DNA of 64,000 nt from Guadua angustifolia. Lineage: Eukaryota > Streptophyta > Magnoliopsida > Poales > Poaceae. The stretch spans positions 13,681,161-13,745,160 of the forward strand of contig CM070517.1 of NCBI GenBank assembly GCA_036346375.1, written 5' to 3'. The position numbers and the translations under genes were made by a program. Position 1 is the stretch's first letter. The number at the start of each line of letters is the position of its first letter. A model generated the notes under the pieces. It was not told where the DNA came from. It searched no databases and saw only the letters and a program-made list of their open reading frames with translations. This document shows positions 11,910-24,280 of the stretch, in pieces.

Positions 11910-13344
11910 TGTCATGGGCCCAAGTTCGAAATCGGCTCATGCGGCTAACATTAGCGCCAACCAAGTTTTGGCCGTATTTAAGATCAACTTTTGACTTCAG
12001 TGAATGTCCTAAACCGCCACTTAGGAGAATTTCCAACTTAGCAGAGTTTAAGAGCTAGAAATTTCAGTGTGCAAATACGATTTTCATCAAAAGCTAATTT
12101 AAAACATAGCATCAAAATTGAATCCATGTGCTGAAATTTTTGGGGACTTAGCCACTTGCTTGCTAGTAGGGTCAAGTGAGCAATGCAAAAGGAATTTGGG
12201 GGCAGCAAACCAAATCAGCCTTAGGGCCAACCCCACCCAAACCGAACTAGCACACATCTTTTGAGCTCTCCTCTCCCAAGCAAGCACTCCACCAGCCCCA
12301 AACCGAAGCAAACATCATTTCTCCTGAGTTCTCCCCAAGCCAGCCCTCACGCAGCCTCCTCCCTGGCCTACGCCCTCCCAGCAGCACCTCCCTGGGCACC
12401 TCCCCTTCCAGCACTCCCCTGGCCGGTCACTCCTCTCAGCTCCTCCTTGGGCGCCTCCCTTTTCCTCTCCATGCAGCAGCAGCACCCTCCTCTCTTCTCT
12501 TTGTTCCCATGTGAGATGTTGAGGTGAGGCTCTTCCTTGATTTAGGGTTTGTGTTTTCTGGTTTTGGGGGCAGCATTGGTGAAGTTGGGGGCTATGGTGA
12601 GTAGAGATTTGGGAATTTGGTGGGGAACAACCATTCTAGGGTTTGGGGAAAGATTCAGATTTTCGAGCAGATTTCGTAGCTCCTGTTCTTGACTGATTCG
12701 AGCAAGTTACGAGCATTTCCTGCTAGGTTGACTGTAGAGAAAGTTGTGGGTAATGGAATTATCTTTCATGTACAACCAGAATCACCTGATTTCGTTAATA
12801 CAGCTGAAAGTTATGTCAATTTTAGTGCGTGCTGCGCTGAAAATGTGGAGCTGAAACTTGAGCTGCGAGTTAAAATTAGTTAGAGGCCGAATTAGAAATT
12901 AATTTTACCTGAGAAGTTGTAGGAAATTTCGTGTAGATTGTAAAAATGTCATCCTTTACTCAATTCCGTTAAGTATAGCAATTTATATGATGAAATTTGT
13001 GCATGCTGTTCTGAAACTCTGAAACTTCTGAACACTGAAACTGTTCTTTGTTCCTGGCCGTACTGGGAATTCTCTATGCAGAATCTGGATTATTGGCCAA
13101 AGCTAAGTGGTAGGTTTATGTCTTGTAGTCGTCTAGGATCTGAGTTTGCTCAATTTCGTTAAGTGATCAAAAAGTTATGGCCATTTGTATCAATGTCTGT
13201 CCTGAAACCGGGTTTTGCTGAAATTCAGACTTTGGGGCTGAAGTTCAGAGTTTAGTTGAATGTTTGCACTTTTGGAGCTGGCTTGGGTGATGCATTTGGT
13301 ATTTTCATTTTATATGCATTGCATGCATCTCATTTCATGCATTG
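11910..13344 (+). repeat. Tekay 5' LTR, first segment
   Basis: The start (11910-11974) and end (13256-13344) match the 3' LTR at 27802-27866 and 27870-27958. Between them, 11975-13255 has no counterpart in the 3' LTR. It has no flanking duplication of its own and reads like LTR/leader sequence, so a 1.28-kb deletion in the 3' LTR is more likely than an insertion here. The segment is cut at 13344 by the Tat element. Confidence 0.8.
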
Positions 13345-13999
13345 TGTCGACGATCGGGATCGCCATCCGCAAGAGGTGAGTTAGGGGTCGGTGTGATACG
13401 GGACCCGAGCTGCGCTTCGCTCAGTCGGAGGAAAAGTATAGGCGTGGTTATGGTCGGAGTAAGACGACAACGAGCGGAGAAAGAGATTTATATTGGTTCG
13501 AGCCCTGTGGAGGTAATAGTTCTACTCGATCCGCCTTCTTGCAGCTTCTTTTAGCTAATTCTAAGTACAAGGATGTTTCTGACTCAAGTTCGACAATGGC
13601 TAAGTCTAAGCTCGAGCTAGGCGCGTTGTGTGTTGTCTTCTTCTCCCCAAAGGATCAGGTTCCTTGACTTTATACCTCCTCGGCCACGCAACGGCCGGGC
13701 TAGATTCCCTGAAGTGGCCGTCATGCATGTTGAGGGCCATGAGTAGCCGCCCAAACTTGTTGCACGATTCGCTGCCCTACGACTCCACGCTTGAGCAACC
13801 GTCGGTCAAATGCTTGATCCGAATCCAAGGGTGGATCGCGTTCTGAACAAGTGCCCGCCCGAGCTCAAGGTCGAAGGGGCCGCAGCTCAGTCTAGCGCTT
13901 AGGTCGAAGCGCCTCGACGCACCAGTGTCGAGGCCGGGGTCTCCCGAGCTCGGGGTTCGTTGGCCGTAGCCACCGGTCAAAGGACGCCCCTCGCCGCCT
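13345..13999 (-). repeat. Tat element 1, 3' LTR
   Basis: This aligns with 23621-24275 along its length (shared words include AGGAAAAGTATAGGCGTGG and TTTATATTGGTTCGAGCCCT). The inner end, about the last 15 bases near 13985-13999, does not match the other LTR, so its inner border is approximate. Confidence 0.85.
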
Positions 14000-14370
14000 A
14001 GCCCTCGAGGCTTAAAGTCGTGGCGGAACATAGGCCGACCTTGAGTCTCCATAGCCGGATCGATTCCTGCATTTTTGAGGTCGAGGTCGTGCGGAAACGT
14101 AACGCCAGCCTTGAGGATACGACACTGGCGCTTGATCTCCGCCGCCCGACGATATTTAACGGTGGTGACACTCGCCAGGCCTCAAAACACAGCCCAGCCT
14201 TAATCGCTCCTGTCAAATCATGGCGGCGCCCGAAGCGCCCGTGGACTGGTCTCAACGGCGACGCAGCCTTAAAAACCTGGAACCGCAACGTCCGCTTGAG
14301 GAAGACTCTCGATTAGCACCCTCCGACATCCAAGCCTCCTTGCCCAAGCAAAAAATCTCCTCCCCCACCC

Positions 14371-17300
14371 TTGACCAAAAACGACGTGATCGCCATGGCC
14401 AAGCTAGGGAGGAGCACGTTGTCGTCCGCCAGGATGAAGGAACTCGAGGCCCTGGGATTGTTCGATCCGTTCGTATGGCGGCTCCCAGGCGGCGAGATCG
14501 AACCACAACCCAAGGACGACGAGATTGTTTGTACCGAGCACTATGTCCTCTTCGGCTTATGGACCGGAGAGCGAGTTCATTGCCGTGGTCCTCTAGGCTG
14601 CGACATCGAGCTCATCAACCCGTGCCGACTGCTTCTCCTTCTCACCATCTTCTCCCATCTATGCGAGGGATTCCTAGGGATCCTCCCGACCCCTCGCTCT
14701 TCTTCCGACATTTCACCTCTTCGCTCCCGGGAAGGACCCGTGGTCGGATGCCTCTACTTTCGGCAATGGGTCGGGGCTCAAGTGGGCCTTCCCAAGTTCC
14801 AACCTCGGGACTCCTCGGCCCGTGGTCCGGCGGTGGTTCTACTTGAAAAGGCGAGGTCGGCCTCGTTGGTGTACGAGGGGCCCCTTCCGGGAAGAAGACC
14901 CCGGGCCGGGGCGACCTCGAGGTCGATGAGGAAGCCATCGCCCTCATACACATCTACGTGATGCGCTGCCTCAACGGGCAAAGCGATTGCCAACGACTTC
15001 ATGGAATCGCGTGTCCCCTTCGAGGAGGATGCACCCGTTTTACGAGATCCAGGCGCGGCGACCCGGCGAGGGCGCGTCCCAGAAGCCTTCTTGTCCCAAG
15101 GTCTTGCTCGAGTCCACCTTCGATCTTTCCCGACAGACGCCTCTTTTTACAAATAAAGGAATCATGGGTCGCCCGGGATGTCCGAGATGTTCAGGAAGTC
15201 GGGCGACGAAATACGCCATTAGCGCACTTCGCCCCAAGAACGTGCTCCGTCCGCAAAGCCGAGGTAAGTCATCCGACCAAGCGCTCGAGCCATGCGCCCA
15301 CGAGCCCCTTTTTGAGCCTTGCATGCCCGCAGGATCACCAAGAGTTGTTGGAGACGGCCAGGAGGATGATCCCTCTGCCCGGCGGAGGCAAGGGCAAGAA
15401 AGGGAAGAAGAGGCCTCCCGCTGCTGGAGCGGGCCACCCGGAGGTGAAGAAATCCCACATCGAGTGGGGGGACCGTGCCATGGTAAGGATCCCACCGATC
15501 GAGCCCCCGAGCTCGTGCCCGCGTGACTTGTCAGTTGATGAGCTTTTCCTCTTTGCAGCAACAGAGCGCGGCGGGCGCCTGACTTCGAGCCCCTCACCGC
15601 CCATGGTGCTCGGGCTCGAGGCCTGGGACCGCGCATCGGGCGACGCGAGCCAACCCGAGTCCCGAGGTCCCAGTGGTGGGGCGGAAGCGACGATGCTCCG
15701 TGGCACCGGGCAAGAAGATCTTCGCCGACCCTCGAGGCAGAGGTCGGTGACCCGAGTAAATCCTCAAAGATCTTAGACCGCAGACGCCCAAGATCTTTCT
15801 AGCTTAGTGTATGCTCTTGATCGCCGACCTTGAGCGCCTGCTCGAAACTTGCCCGCTTTGACGATGGTCATTTCCGGCGAGTCCGAGTCCGAGGAGGAGG
15901 ACACATTCGAATTGGTCCCGCGCCGCCTCTCGCGCCCAACGCGGACTCCGTTGGGGTCGCCGAGCCTAATTCCGGCCAGCAAGTTCGACCAAGGCCTTGA
16001 CAACACGGACGATGATGACCCCCAGCCCGCAACCAGTGCGGATTTTGACACCGGCGAGGCCCATGACACACCGCCGGCGTTGTTTCTCCGGTGCCACGAG
16101 GAGGATACCGAGCTTCTTGGCGCGCCGGGCGATACCGAGCTCCCCAACCACGGCCGCTCCGGGCGCCGAGGCGCGCCGCCCGAACCGGCAGACCAGGCAT
16201 GGGTGCTCAGTAGATCTTTCGATTCTTGCCCGCTTCATGTCTTTGAGGCCGCAGATCCTCGTGCCGTGGTCGAGGATGCCGCGCGGCGGCCCGCCGCCAT
16301 TCCTTGGTCTTTGGAGACGAGTGAGGCCACGGTCGCGAGGTCGGGATCGATCTCGCCGCCACGCCCGGCCGGCGAGTTGAGTCCACCGGAAGAGGCAGCG
16401 GAAGACCAGGCCGCCATCGGGGCGAGGAGTCTGGACCCTGGCCCAAGTGCGCCAGCGATTACCGTGGTCGGCCCCGACTTCAACACGGCGGTCGATGAGG
16501 AGGAGATCCCTCGCGATCGTATGGACGACCGCGAGGAATTTACCCGTGCACGCCTGGAGGGCCATCTCCGTGAGGTAAGGGTCTTCCTGCGCACTTCATA
16601 GTTCGTAGACTGAGCTCCTTGTCCACTCACATTTTGGGCCACCCTTTTCATCGTGAAGGTGATCGACCATGGCTCTCGCGGGCTATAAGGCCTTGAAGAG
16701 CATGCTGACGTGCTGAGGGGCCTCCTTAACGTGATAGAGGCGCAGGAGGTTGAGCGCTCCAAGCTCATCAGGACCATTGAGGTCGAAGCAGGGGAGCTCG
16801 AGCAAAGCAGCCCAAGAGTTCGGCGATCCGCTTTATTTACGATGAGGCGCGCAGGAGGTAGCTCACGCGCAGCTCGAGCAGGCCGTGGCCTCTGAACGCG
16901 ACCACGGCTTTAAGGCCGTGAGTAGAACGCGCGCTGTGATCGCCAAAGGCGCCGAGGCCGAAAGCGGGCTAAAGTCAAAGTTTTAAGAAGGTCGCCGCAG
17001 AGCGGGCGCCTCGCCTGCCAAGGCGTCCCGAGCTCGAGGCCAAGGTCATGGAACTCGAAAAGAAGCTTGGGCACGCTAACAAGGCGGTCGAGACGAAGCG
17101 GGCCAAGGTCGTGTATTTGGAAGGCCGCCGCAGATCGGGCCGTCCTCCTGCTGGCGCCCCTCGAGCTCGAGGCCAAGATCTCGGAACTCGAAGGAAGGCT
17201 CGGCGTGTTAAAAGGGCGGCGACGAGCGCCATGGCCCAGCTCCAAGATTTAACGGCGCTGAAGCCGGATGCTCTCCAGTAGCCCTCGTAACTGTGAGCGA

Positions 17301-17373
17301 GCTGTCGGCCCTGAGGGCCAAAGTCGCCGAACTTGAGCAGGAGAAGCTTGCCCGCGAGATGGCCGAGCTGTAA
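14371..17373 (+). pseudogene. Antisense extra ORF of Tat element 1 (Transposase_28-like plus coiled coil)
   Basis: This runs opposite to the element's gag-pol. The first part (about 14371-14960) reads as the plant putative gypsy-type transposon domain (Pfam Transposase_28), with visible motifs LGLFDPFVWRLPGGEIEPQP, LLLTIFSHLCEGFLGI and YFRQWVGAQVG. A proline/acidic-rich central part (about 15340-16560) follows. The C-terminal part (about 16710-17370) is rich in E/K/A/R heptads such as LRAKVAELEQEKLAREMAEL, a likely coiled coil, and stops at 17373. The frame shifts several times and small introns are possible, so it is not open throughout. Such extra ORFs occur in Tat-lineage elements and their function is unknown. 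Confidence 0.75.
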
Positions 17374-18000
17374 AAACACTCAAGTCAAAATGTGTTAATA
17401 GAGCTGTGGTTTGCTTTGGAGAGCAGGAAGAACTGTTGTCTTGTTTTTAAGCTTATTGTCGAGGGTATTTGGCATTCGCCTCTTTCGCTCCTAGTCGTGC
17501 GCCGTGGGTCGTATGCCAACAGGTACCCTATCCAGCTCCGCTTGGGCCGAGGTCGAGCGACGCTTGCCTCGCACAAGACGAGATACGACAAGCGACCACG
17601 ACCCGCAGAGTCGAGGACAAGTTCGCGAAAGTAGAGTGACACAAAGCATAACCGTTAAGTAGATGGTTACACCCAGATTAACGCTCGAGCAACCATCACG
17701 ACCATGCGCATTTGCTCAATAGCCAAAGTGGCGAGGCCCTCGGCTCGGGCCCGGGCACAGGGGAGAGCTAGATCGCGAAGAGGTTCGGCTTACATTTAGC
17801 TCGTCCACTGGGGGTGAACGTCAAACCCGCGACACGTAGACCAAGAGCAAATGTGCTGCGCGCGAAAGGTCGTGCTCGAACAAAAAGAGGGCTCGTAGAA
17901 AGAATGGTAACAACACAAGTGGAAACAATCATAAAGAGTGAAAAGGAGCAATCACTTTTATTGAAAATGTAAGGTATAGAGTTTACACATAAAACTTCCG
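17374..18000. other. Convergent region between antisense ORF and pol end
   Basis: Plus-strand extra ORF and minus-strand pol converge here. Two short open stretches on either strand (17385-17642) mirror each other and match nothing I know. Probably the 3' untranslated regions of both transcripts. Confidence 0.45.
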
Positions 18001-19480
18001 GGTGATCTATGTTCCACGAGCTAGAGAGCTCTCTCGCCATCGGGCATCGCTAGCCGTGTAAGCCCCCAGCGATCTGCTGAAATGACTCTATAGGGCCCTC
18101 CCACCGTGGGGACAACTTGTTGGGCCGGACGAGCCTCGAATCCGCCTCGTGGCTAGGGTCCCCAACAAGGAGCTTCCTAGGTCGCATCACCGAGACGCAT
18201 GTCTACGAAGAGCTTGCGTGTAGTGCGTTGATCGTGAAAGGCACGACATCTTACTTCTTCCGCGAGGGTAAGGTCGAGAGACCGCTCGTGCTCTCGTCGA
18301 CTTGGTTGACTGTCTGACTCGCAGAGCCCAACAGAATCCTCGGAGGCAGGATTGGCTTCGGTCAAACACGAGCCGAAGGGTGTGGACCCGTGGGTTCGGC
18401 TTGTCGTGGTACGCAATAGACCATAGGACGGTGGGAAGTTCGCCCACCTGTGTCTTGCCGTAGCGCTCGAGCTCATCTACAACTCGCTTTGATGCCCTCG
18501 ACGATTTGTTCGCTATGCTGCGTTCGCCGCCTCGCTGTTCGGGGTGAGCCACCGCTGGCGAAGCATATTTTGATGCCGAAGTTCCTCGCAAAACTCCTTT
18601 AACAACTCACCGTAAACCGGTACCTTTGTCGCTGATAATTTTGCATGGAACTCCGCACCGGTGACCACGAACAAGCGAAAAACGAATCGCCGCCGAGCAA
18701 AGGATGGTCGAGACCGGTTCAAGCCGATCCACTTGATGAAGGTGTCGATGGCCACTTAACAGAACTTCTTCCCCACCGCTGAGGAAAAGGGCCGAGGATA
18801 TCCAGCCCCCATGTCGAAGGGCCAAAGAAGCGGATGGTCTGGAGCGCATAGGCGGCTAGTGCGACTTTCGGCGTGGAATTGACATCGCGGCAAGTGCGGA
18901 CGATATCACGAGCATCTTGAAGAGCCGTTGGCCAATAATACCCCATGCGGAAGGCCTTGCCGACCATCGTCCTGTACGAAGAATGTGCTCCATAGAGGCC
19001 CGAATGGATGTCGTTTAGTAGGTACTTACCCTCCTCCATGGAGACGCACCGCGCCAGGATGTCGGAAACATGTCGCCTGTAGAGCTTCCCTTCGACGAGC
19101 GTGTATAGACTCGCCCAGCGCTTGATCCGGCTCCTCTCGACAGGGTCGGGTGGTAGGTCGCCCCGTGCAAGGAAATCACAGATGGATTTAGCCCAGGAAG
19201 GTGTACCTTCGACCGCCACGAGCAAGACCTCCTGTTCGGAGATTGAGGGAGCCGCCAACGTCTCTAGGATGACGTCGGGTGGGATCTCATCGTCGGAGGA
19301 GGCGAGCTTGGAGAGGAAATTGGCGCTGAGTTGTCCTTCCCGGATGTGCCCGAGCTCCAAGTTCTCAAACCACTTCTCCATTTTATGCACCTCGCAAGGT
19401 ATTTCGCCATCGAGTCTCCCGAGCATTGGTACTCCTTGTTGTAATCGTTGACGACAAGCCGAGTCACCCTTCGACTCAAC
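18000..19480 (-). pseudogene. Tat element 1 integrase
   Basis: The minus strand shows the integrase zinc-binding region (EEGKYLLNDIHSGLYGAHSS and YYWPTALQDARDIVRTCR, about 18890-19060). The catalytic core start WGLDILGPFPQ (about 18800) and DTFIKWI (about 18730) follow. The C-terminal tail with PHGGRALESFQQIAGG at about 18065-18110 corresponds to the WEGPF-type region. The core is fragmented by frameshifts (18513-18755, 18187-18591). Part of a single minus-strand pol. Confidence 0.85.
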
Positions 19481-20300
19481 CGCGCGACGCCTAAAGCCTT
19501 GCAAGCTCCTGAGGCCCGCCAAGAGAGCTTCAGATCGCCACATTATTGGTCGCCAGAAACCCAAAACGAACCACGACTCACCTCGGAAAGCATGCGGCGT
19601 GAGAATAAGGATGCCCGACCGAAGCGCTTGAAAGACCTCGAGCCGTCGAAGAACATGACCCAAGGCTTTTGCCCCGACCAGTTTCTCGCGCAGATTAGAC
19701 ACTGCCGACCACGAATCGGCGAGCACCGCGATTTGATGGCGTTCGGCGACGACACGCACAAACGCGCTAGTTGATGGCCCACTTCGAGCACGCGCCTGTG
19801 CACCACAAAGATGTCGCGGGAAGTTGCTCGACGCGACCACAAAATGCGCTTTGAAAATAGTGCCGAGCTTGCGCGACGCCATGAGGAGAGCATACAACAG
19901 CCGTCGCACTGCGGGTAGCGCTCTTCTGGCCGCAAGACCTCGCCGACGTAATAAATTTGGTGTTCTTTGAGACCCCTGCTTACGCCACTAGGACGGCATC
20001 GACGGCGTGGGCGGTGGCCATGAGATAGAGCAGACAACCTCTCGCCAAAGTTGTGGCGTTATGGGAGGGGGGGGGCACGACAGTATACCTTCACTCGTCG
20101 AAGGACTGGCCGCGCCTCCGAGTCCACTCGAAGCCCGTGCTTGCGCAGAGTTTGAAAGAATGGGAGCCCGCGCGCCGAGCCTTGAGATGAACTCCGCCGA
20201 GGGCGGCCATGCGGCCGGGAGGCTCGCGACCTTGATCGAGGTCGGGCGCCATCTTCTCGCCTCGATCTTTTTCCGGATTCGCCAACCCCGAGCCCCGATC
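19480..20300 (-). pseudogene. Tat element 1 RNase H region
   Basis: Minus-strand pieces read VLGYMIGARG and MAALGGV..ISRLGARAP (20170-20310), the palm/thumb to RNase H linker of Tat pol. KEHQIYYVGEVLRPEERYPQ (19930-19990) and WVMFFDGSRSFKR (19610-19650) follow, the last with the DGS start of the RNase H fold. Frames change between these pieces. Confidence 0.8.
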
Positions 20301-21160
20301 ATGTAGCCGAGCACCTTGCCCGAGCCGCGCCGAACACGACTTTTCGGGTTGAGCTTGATCTTGTGCTGCTCAGGTTGGCGAAGGTTTCGTCGAGGTCGCG
20401 AACGTGGTCGCCCTCGAGGGGCTCTTAGCGATGATGTCGCCCACGAGACCTCAAGGTTTCGCCCGATCCGGGGTTCAATGTCTTGGTCATCGACGTTGAA
20501 ATGTGGCCCCGCATTATGCGCAGACTAAACGACATTGTCGATAGCAATAGGTGCCAAACGGTGTGATGAAGGAAGTCTTGCTTTCGTCGTCAACCGCTTT
20601 GCTTGATCTCGGTGGTAGCCCGAGTAAGCATCCAAGAAGCTCAACATCTTGACATTTGCGGTGGAGTCGACGATCCGTCGATCTTGGAAGCGGAAGCTAT
20701 CGCCGAACAAGCGAGTTCAACCCGTATGGTCGACGCACATTCTCCACTTTCCTCCCTTCTTACGACGATGACCGGATTGGCTGACCACTGAGTAATTAAC
20801 CTCACGGATGAAGCCGGCCTTGAGAGCTTGTCGAGTTCTCCTTGATGACCGCGACCTTCTCCGGAGAAACGACGCACCGGGCGCATAGGTCGAGCCGGAT
20901 CTCACACGCAACTTGTGCTCGATCACCTCCCTCGAACGCCGCATGTCCGCGAGTTCCCAGCGAATATACCCTTGTTGGCGCTGGAAGAAGGTGACGAGCT
21001 CGAGTTCCCATTTGGAACTCACTGGCCGAGACGTGATGCACTTGGTTGGGTCGCCCTCCTCGAAGCCTGACCTTCGTCGCCCCACTGGCTGGATCGCCGC
21101 CGGCGCGCGCGTTCTTCTGCCGCCGCCCAACCGCTACTGGGCAACATACCGCAAGAGCTA
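20300..21160 (-). pseudogene. Tat element 1 reverse transcriptase
   Basis: The visible motifs are ALKAGFIREVNYSV, GGKWRMCVDHTG (about 20720-20830) and MLSFLDAYSGYHRDQ (about 20620-20660). These are RT fingers and palm motif A of Ty3/gypsy. The YVDD-type box is not recoverable because the frame breaks near 20480-20520. Confidence 0.82.
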
Positions 21161-21359
21161 AGGCCTTGGTCTCACACCCATGCGCCGCCAGAGGTCGCCC
21201 GCACGTGATGATGCCGTTCGCCAGACGACTTCATACATCGATGGCCATAGTGGTTGGCTGCCATAAACTTGACCAAGGCAGTCGCCGAGAATGGCGTTAG
21301 GACAGAGGTCACCCTCGACCACCTCGAAGGTGACCAACTCGGTCGCGGAAGTTGTCCGA

Positions 21360-21900
21360 GTCACCGGCGGTCACGGAAGACCACCCGCCTGTGGGATGGT
21401 CGAGCTCCCTGAACGATCCCAAGAAGGGTATGGCGACGTTCTTGACCTTCGACCGGGAATCTGTGATCCTGGCCGAGCGCCTCGCTCAGCGAGAAGTTTA
21501 GAGAGCTGCCGCCATCGACCATGACGCGCCCGATCGGTATTGCGATGGTCGGGTCACGACCAAGGCGGTCTTCGTGTCTCGAGCCATACCGGGAGGCGCC
21601 CTCCCGGAGAGAAGGTGATGGTGGTCCCAAACCACTTGCGTGGTCGCTCGATGGGCCTTCGGCGGCGACTTGGTAGATGGTTGCAAGGCGGCTTTGACCT
21701 TGCACTGATAGTAAGCCGATGAGCCGCCAAAGATGACATCAATCCGGTGCTCACCCTGCTGGAACTCTAAATCGAGGTCGTCGTGCTCCGCGCCGGCGTT
21801 TACCCTGTCGGTCTGGTCATCATCCTTCGGGAGCACGGGTATTTCACCCCGCCCATCATAGAAGGCATCTAGTTTGCTTTGCCAAGCCCTCGCAGTTCGG
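21360..21900 (-). pseudogene. Tat element 1 aspartic protease region
   Basis: IDVIFGGSSAYY (about 21730) marks the gag-protease junction. IGRVMVDGGSSLNF (about 21490-21540) is the protease active-site region, in which this family shows DGGS at the D-S/T-G position. Downstream VFRDRR fits the protease-RT linker. Confidence 0.75.
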
Positions 21901-23448
21901 CAGTCGTGGCCGTACGCCTCGGTGAAACAGTAACTTAACCGTCATATACCGAAGCGCCTCTCGACCCCCTAACGGTAGCATCGGCTGCCTGGGCCCAGTC
22001 ATTGGCCCTCCTGCTGGGGCTGGCTCTGCGCCTGACGAGGTCGAGGCCGACCTTGGCGAGGTTTGGAGCCCTCTCGAGCTTGACCTTGGACCTCGAGGAC
22101 CTCACACGCCGCCGTCCGCCGTCACGATCACCATGCGGCCGGACCGCCGCTTCGACGGTCACGCTTCCGCTTCCTAGCGGTGGTGCCGTGGTCGGCACCC
22201 CTGAATTGGACGGGCCGGCCTCTGTTTGGTTTAGACCAAGCTTACCTTGGTCGTAGTCGCGCTTCAATGGATCGCATCGTCTGCCGTCCAAGATATCGCT
22301 CCGCCATGCGGAAAAGTTTGTTGACGTTGAGCCTCGAGGTGATCTCCAGGTCTTCAGTAAGGCGCCGATCGCGGACGCTGAACTTGAATGCCTTGATGAC
22401 GGCTTCGTCGAAGATGCTCGGAATCAGGTTCCTTGTGCGGATAAATCGCCGCATCTAAATCACGCAGCGGCTCATTCTGCCTCGATGACACGGTCGGTGT
22501 CCTTCTCCCCGCCCGCCGCTTCGAATAACTCCGAAAGTTGAGCGGGGCGTTCGATTTCGCGCCACGACCTGAAGGAACCAGGTTTCTGGTTGAAAAGCCA
22601 GGTCCTCGCGGCCCCATCCAGTACGGTCGGGAGGTAGTTTGCCATCACCAGTTCATCCCCTCCGGCCACCATGCGGTCGAGTAGATGGACAAGAACTCGT
22701 CGAGGTTCTTAGTCCCATCGAAGCGCTCGATCAGCGCGGGCTTGAGCCATGCCGGCCACCGCACGCGGCACAAACCGTCGGAATACGCCATGCAGCCATA
22801 GGCCGAGACAGTCTTGCACGGGTGTGGTCATCACCGACAAGGTCCTCGGCTGCTGCCGGATTCGAGTCGAGGTTCCGGCGTGCCCGACCTTCGTGGGAAT
22901 GACCACGGTGCGGGCGCGAATCGCCGGTAGGAAGCGCAAGCGCCCCGACCTTCGGCTACTGGGCGAACGTCGGGAGGTCCGCAGACCCTCCGCCGGCCGA
23001 CTTCGGAGTTCGCGGGGCTCGGCTCGGGCCTCGCCTCGCTTGGCGCGGTGCGAACGACGCCCAAGCGCTGCAAAGCTCTCATCCCGAACTCCGCCGCTCG
23101 GTGACGACGCGACGGTTGTCATCACTTTTTCGGGAGCGGGTCCTCGAGTGTTGACTTCGGTGTTCGCTGGAGGTGCAACCTCTGGCCGCAGCCCGACGAG
23201 CTCTTCGCCGAGCTCGGCAAAAGAGTCCGACCTTGCCCTATCGGGTCAGCCATGACCCCAAGGCGATACTGCGAGGCGCTCCCCATTGAGAGGGACAGGG
23301 GGCCCAGAGGACGGCTTGGCCCTCTCTCGGGCTTTCACGAGGGCGGTTATGGCTCGTTAATAGCGACGTGCACCATCCGGCGAGCGTCTTCAGGAGTCTG
23401 CGGATCACGATCATCCGTATTTCCCTCCGCGCCTTGACCGTCCGCCAT
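21900..23448 (-). pseudogene. Tat element 1 gag
   Basis: A likely start lies at 23448 (MADGQGAEGN). The retrotransposon-gag core is seen as DELVMANYLPTVLDGAARTW and FRSWREIERP (22550-22660), then FIRTRNLIPSIFDEAVIKAF and EDLEITS..NVNKLFRMAERY (22280-22450). A zinc-knuckle-like remnant with HDC lies at about 21900. Several frameshifts separate these pieces. Confidence 0.75.
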
Positions 23449-23600
23449 TAGAACGTGTTGCTCGAGGGGCGACGGCGAAGGCGAAAAACAGGACACGGAG
23501 TCGGAGTCCGTGTCTCGAATCCACGCTTTGAGGAAAGTCCGTCGCTGAAGTGCGCCATGCCCCGGTTCTTGATGTTGTTCTGCGCGAGTAAGCGAAACAA

Positions 23601-23619
23601 TCGGGCCCCACGGGCGCCA
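23601..23619 (-). other. Tat element 1 primer-binding site
   Basis: Directly inside the 5' LTR on the minus strand is TGGCGCCCGTGGGGCC, the TGGCGCC-type primer-binding site seen in many grass Tat elements. It fixes the minus orientation. Confidence 0.85.
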
Positions 23620-23620
23620 C

Positions 23621-24275
23621 TGCCGACAATCGGATCGCCAACCGCAAGAGGTGAGTTAGGGTCGGTGTGATACGGACCTTAGTGCGCTTCGCTGACGGAG
23701 GAAAAGTATAGGCGTGGTTATGGTCGAGCAAGACGACAACGAAGCGGAGATCGAGATTTATATTGGTTCGAGCCCTCGTGGAGGTAATAGCTTACTCTGA
23801 TCGCGCTTTTTGCGCTTCTTTTAGCTAATTCTAAGTACAAGGATGTTTCTGTACCAAGTTCGACAATGGCTAAGTCTAAGCTCGAGCTAGGGGTGCGTTG
23901 TGTGTTGTCTTCTTCTCCCCAAAGGACTATGCTCCTTGGACTTTATACCTCAAAGACGCAATCTACCGGGCTAGATTCCTGAAGTGGTCATCATGCACGT
24001 TGAGGGCCAAAGAGTCAGCCCGAACTTGTTGCACACATCTGCGCACCTTTGCCCACGACCGCGCTTTGAGCAACCGCTTGGTCAAATGTTTGATCCGAAC
24101 TAAGGGTGGACCGCGTTCGACAAGGGCCCGCCCGAGCTCGAGGTCGAGCGGGGCCATGTCGGTCTAGCGCGCTTAGGTCGAGCGCTCGACGCACCTGTGT
24201 CGAGGCCGGGGTCTCCGAGCTCGGGGGCCGCTGACCCACGCGCCACCGGCCAAAGGATCGCCAAATTTCTCATCA
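23621..24275 (-). repeat. Tat element 1, 5' LTR
   Basis: This 655-bp LTR reads TGATGAG at its start and CGGCA at its end on the minus strand. It matches the LTR at 13345-13999 with scattered small indels. The TSD CATTG follows at 24276-24280. Confidence 0.88.
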
Positions 24276-24280
24276 CATTG

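Larger units (their letters stand above)
13345..24275 (-). mobile_element. Ty3/gypsy Tat-type retrotransposon, full structure, nested in the Tekay 5' LTR
   Basis: The element is flanked by the 5-bp duplication CATTG (13340-13344 and 24276-24280). The intact Tekay LTR at 27950 shows the empty site. LTRs are 13345-about 13999 (3' LTR) and 23621-24275 (5' LTR, 655 bp), starting TG and ending CA. On the minus strand the order is primer-binding site, gag, protease, reverse transcriptase, RNase H, integrase. An extra ORF of opposite (plus) sense lies between pol and the 3' LTR. That layout is known for the Tat lineage. All reading frames are broken many times. Confidence 0.9.

Noticed and set aside
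11975..13255. Separate 1.28-kb transposon in the Tekay 5' LTR
   Set aside because: No inverted termini and no target duplication at its borders; better explained as a deletion in the 3' LTR.
14220..16601. Numerous overlapping ORFs on both strands of the GC-rich Tat interior
   Set aside because: Most are shadows of the antisense ORF frame or of broken gag-pol; only frames with recognisable motifs were kept.
18719..19909. Long minus-strand ORF (396 codons) as a host gene
   Set aside because: It reads as gypsy RNase H and integrase zinc-binding region and lies between the LTRs of Tat element 1.
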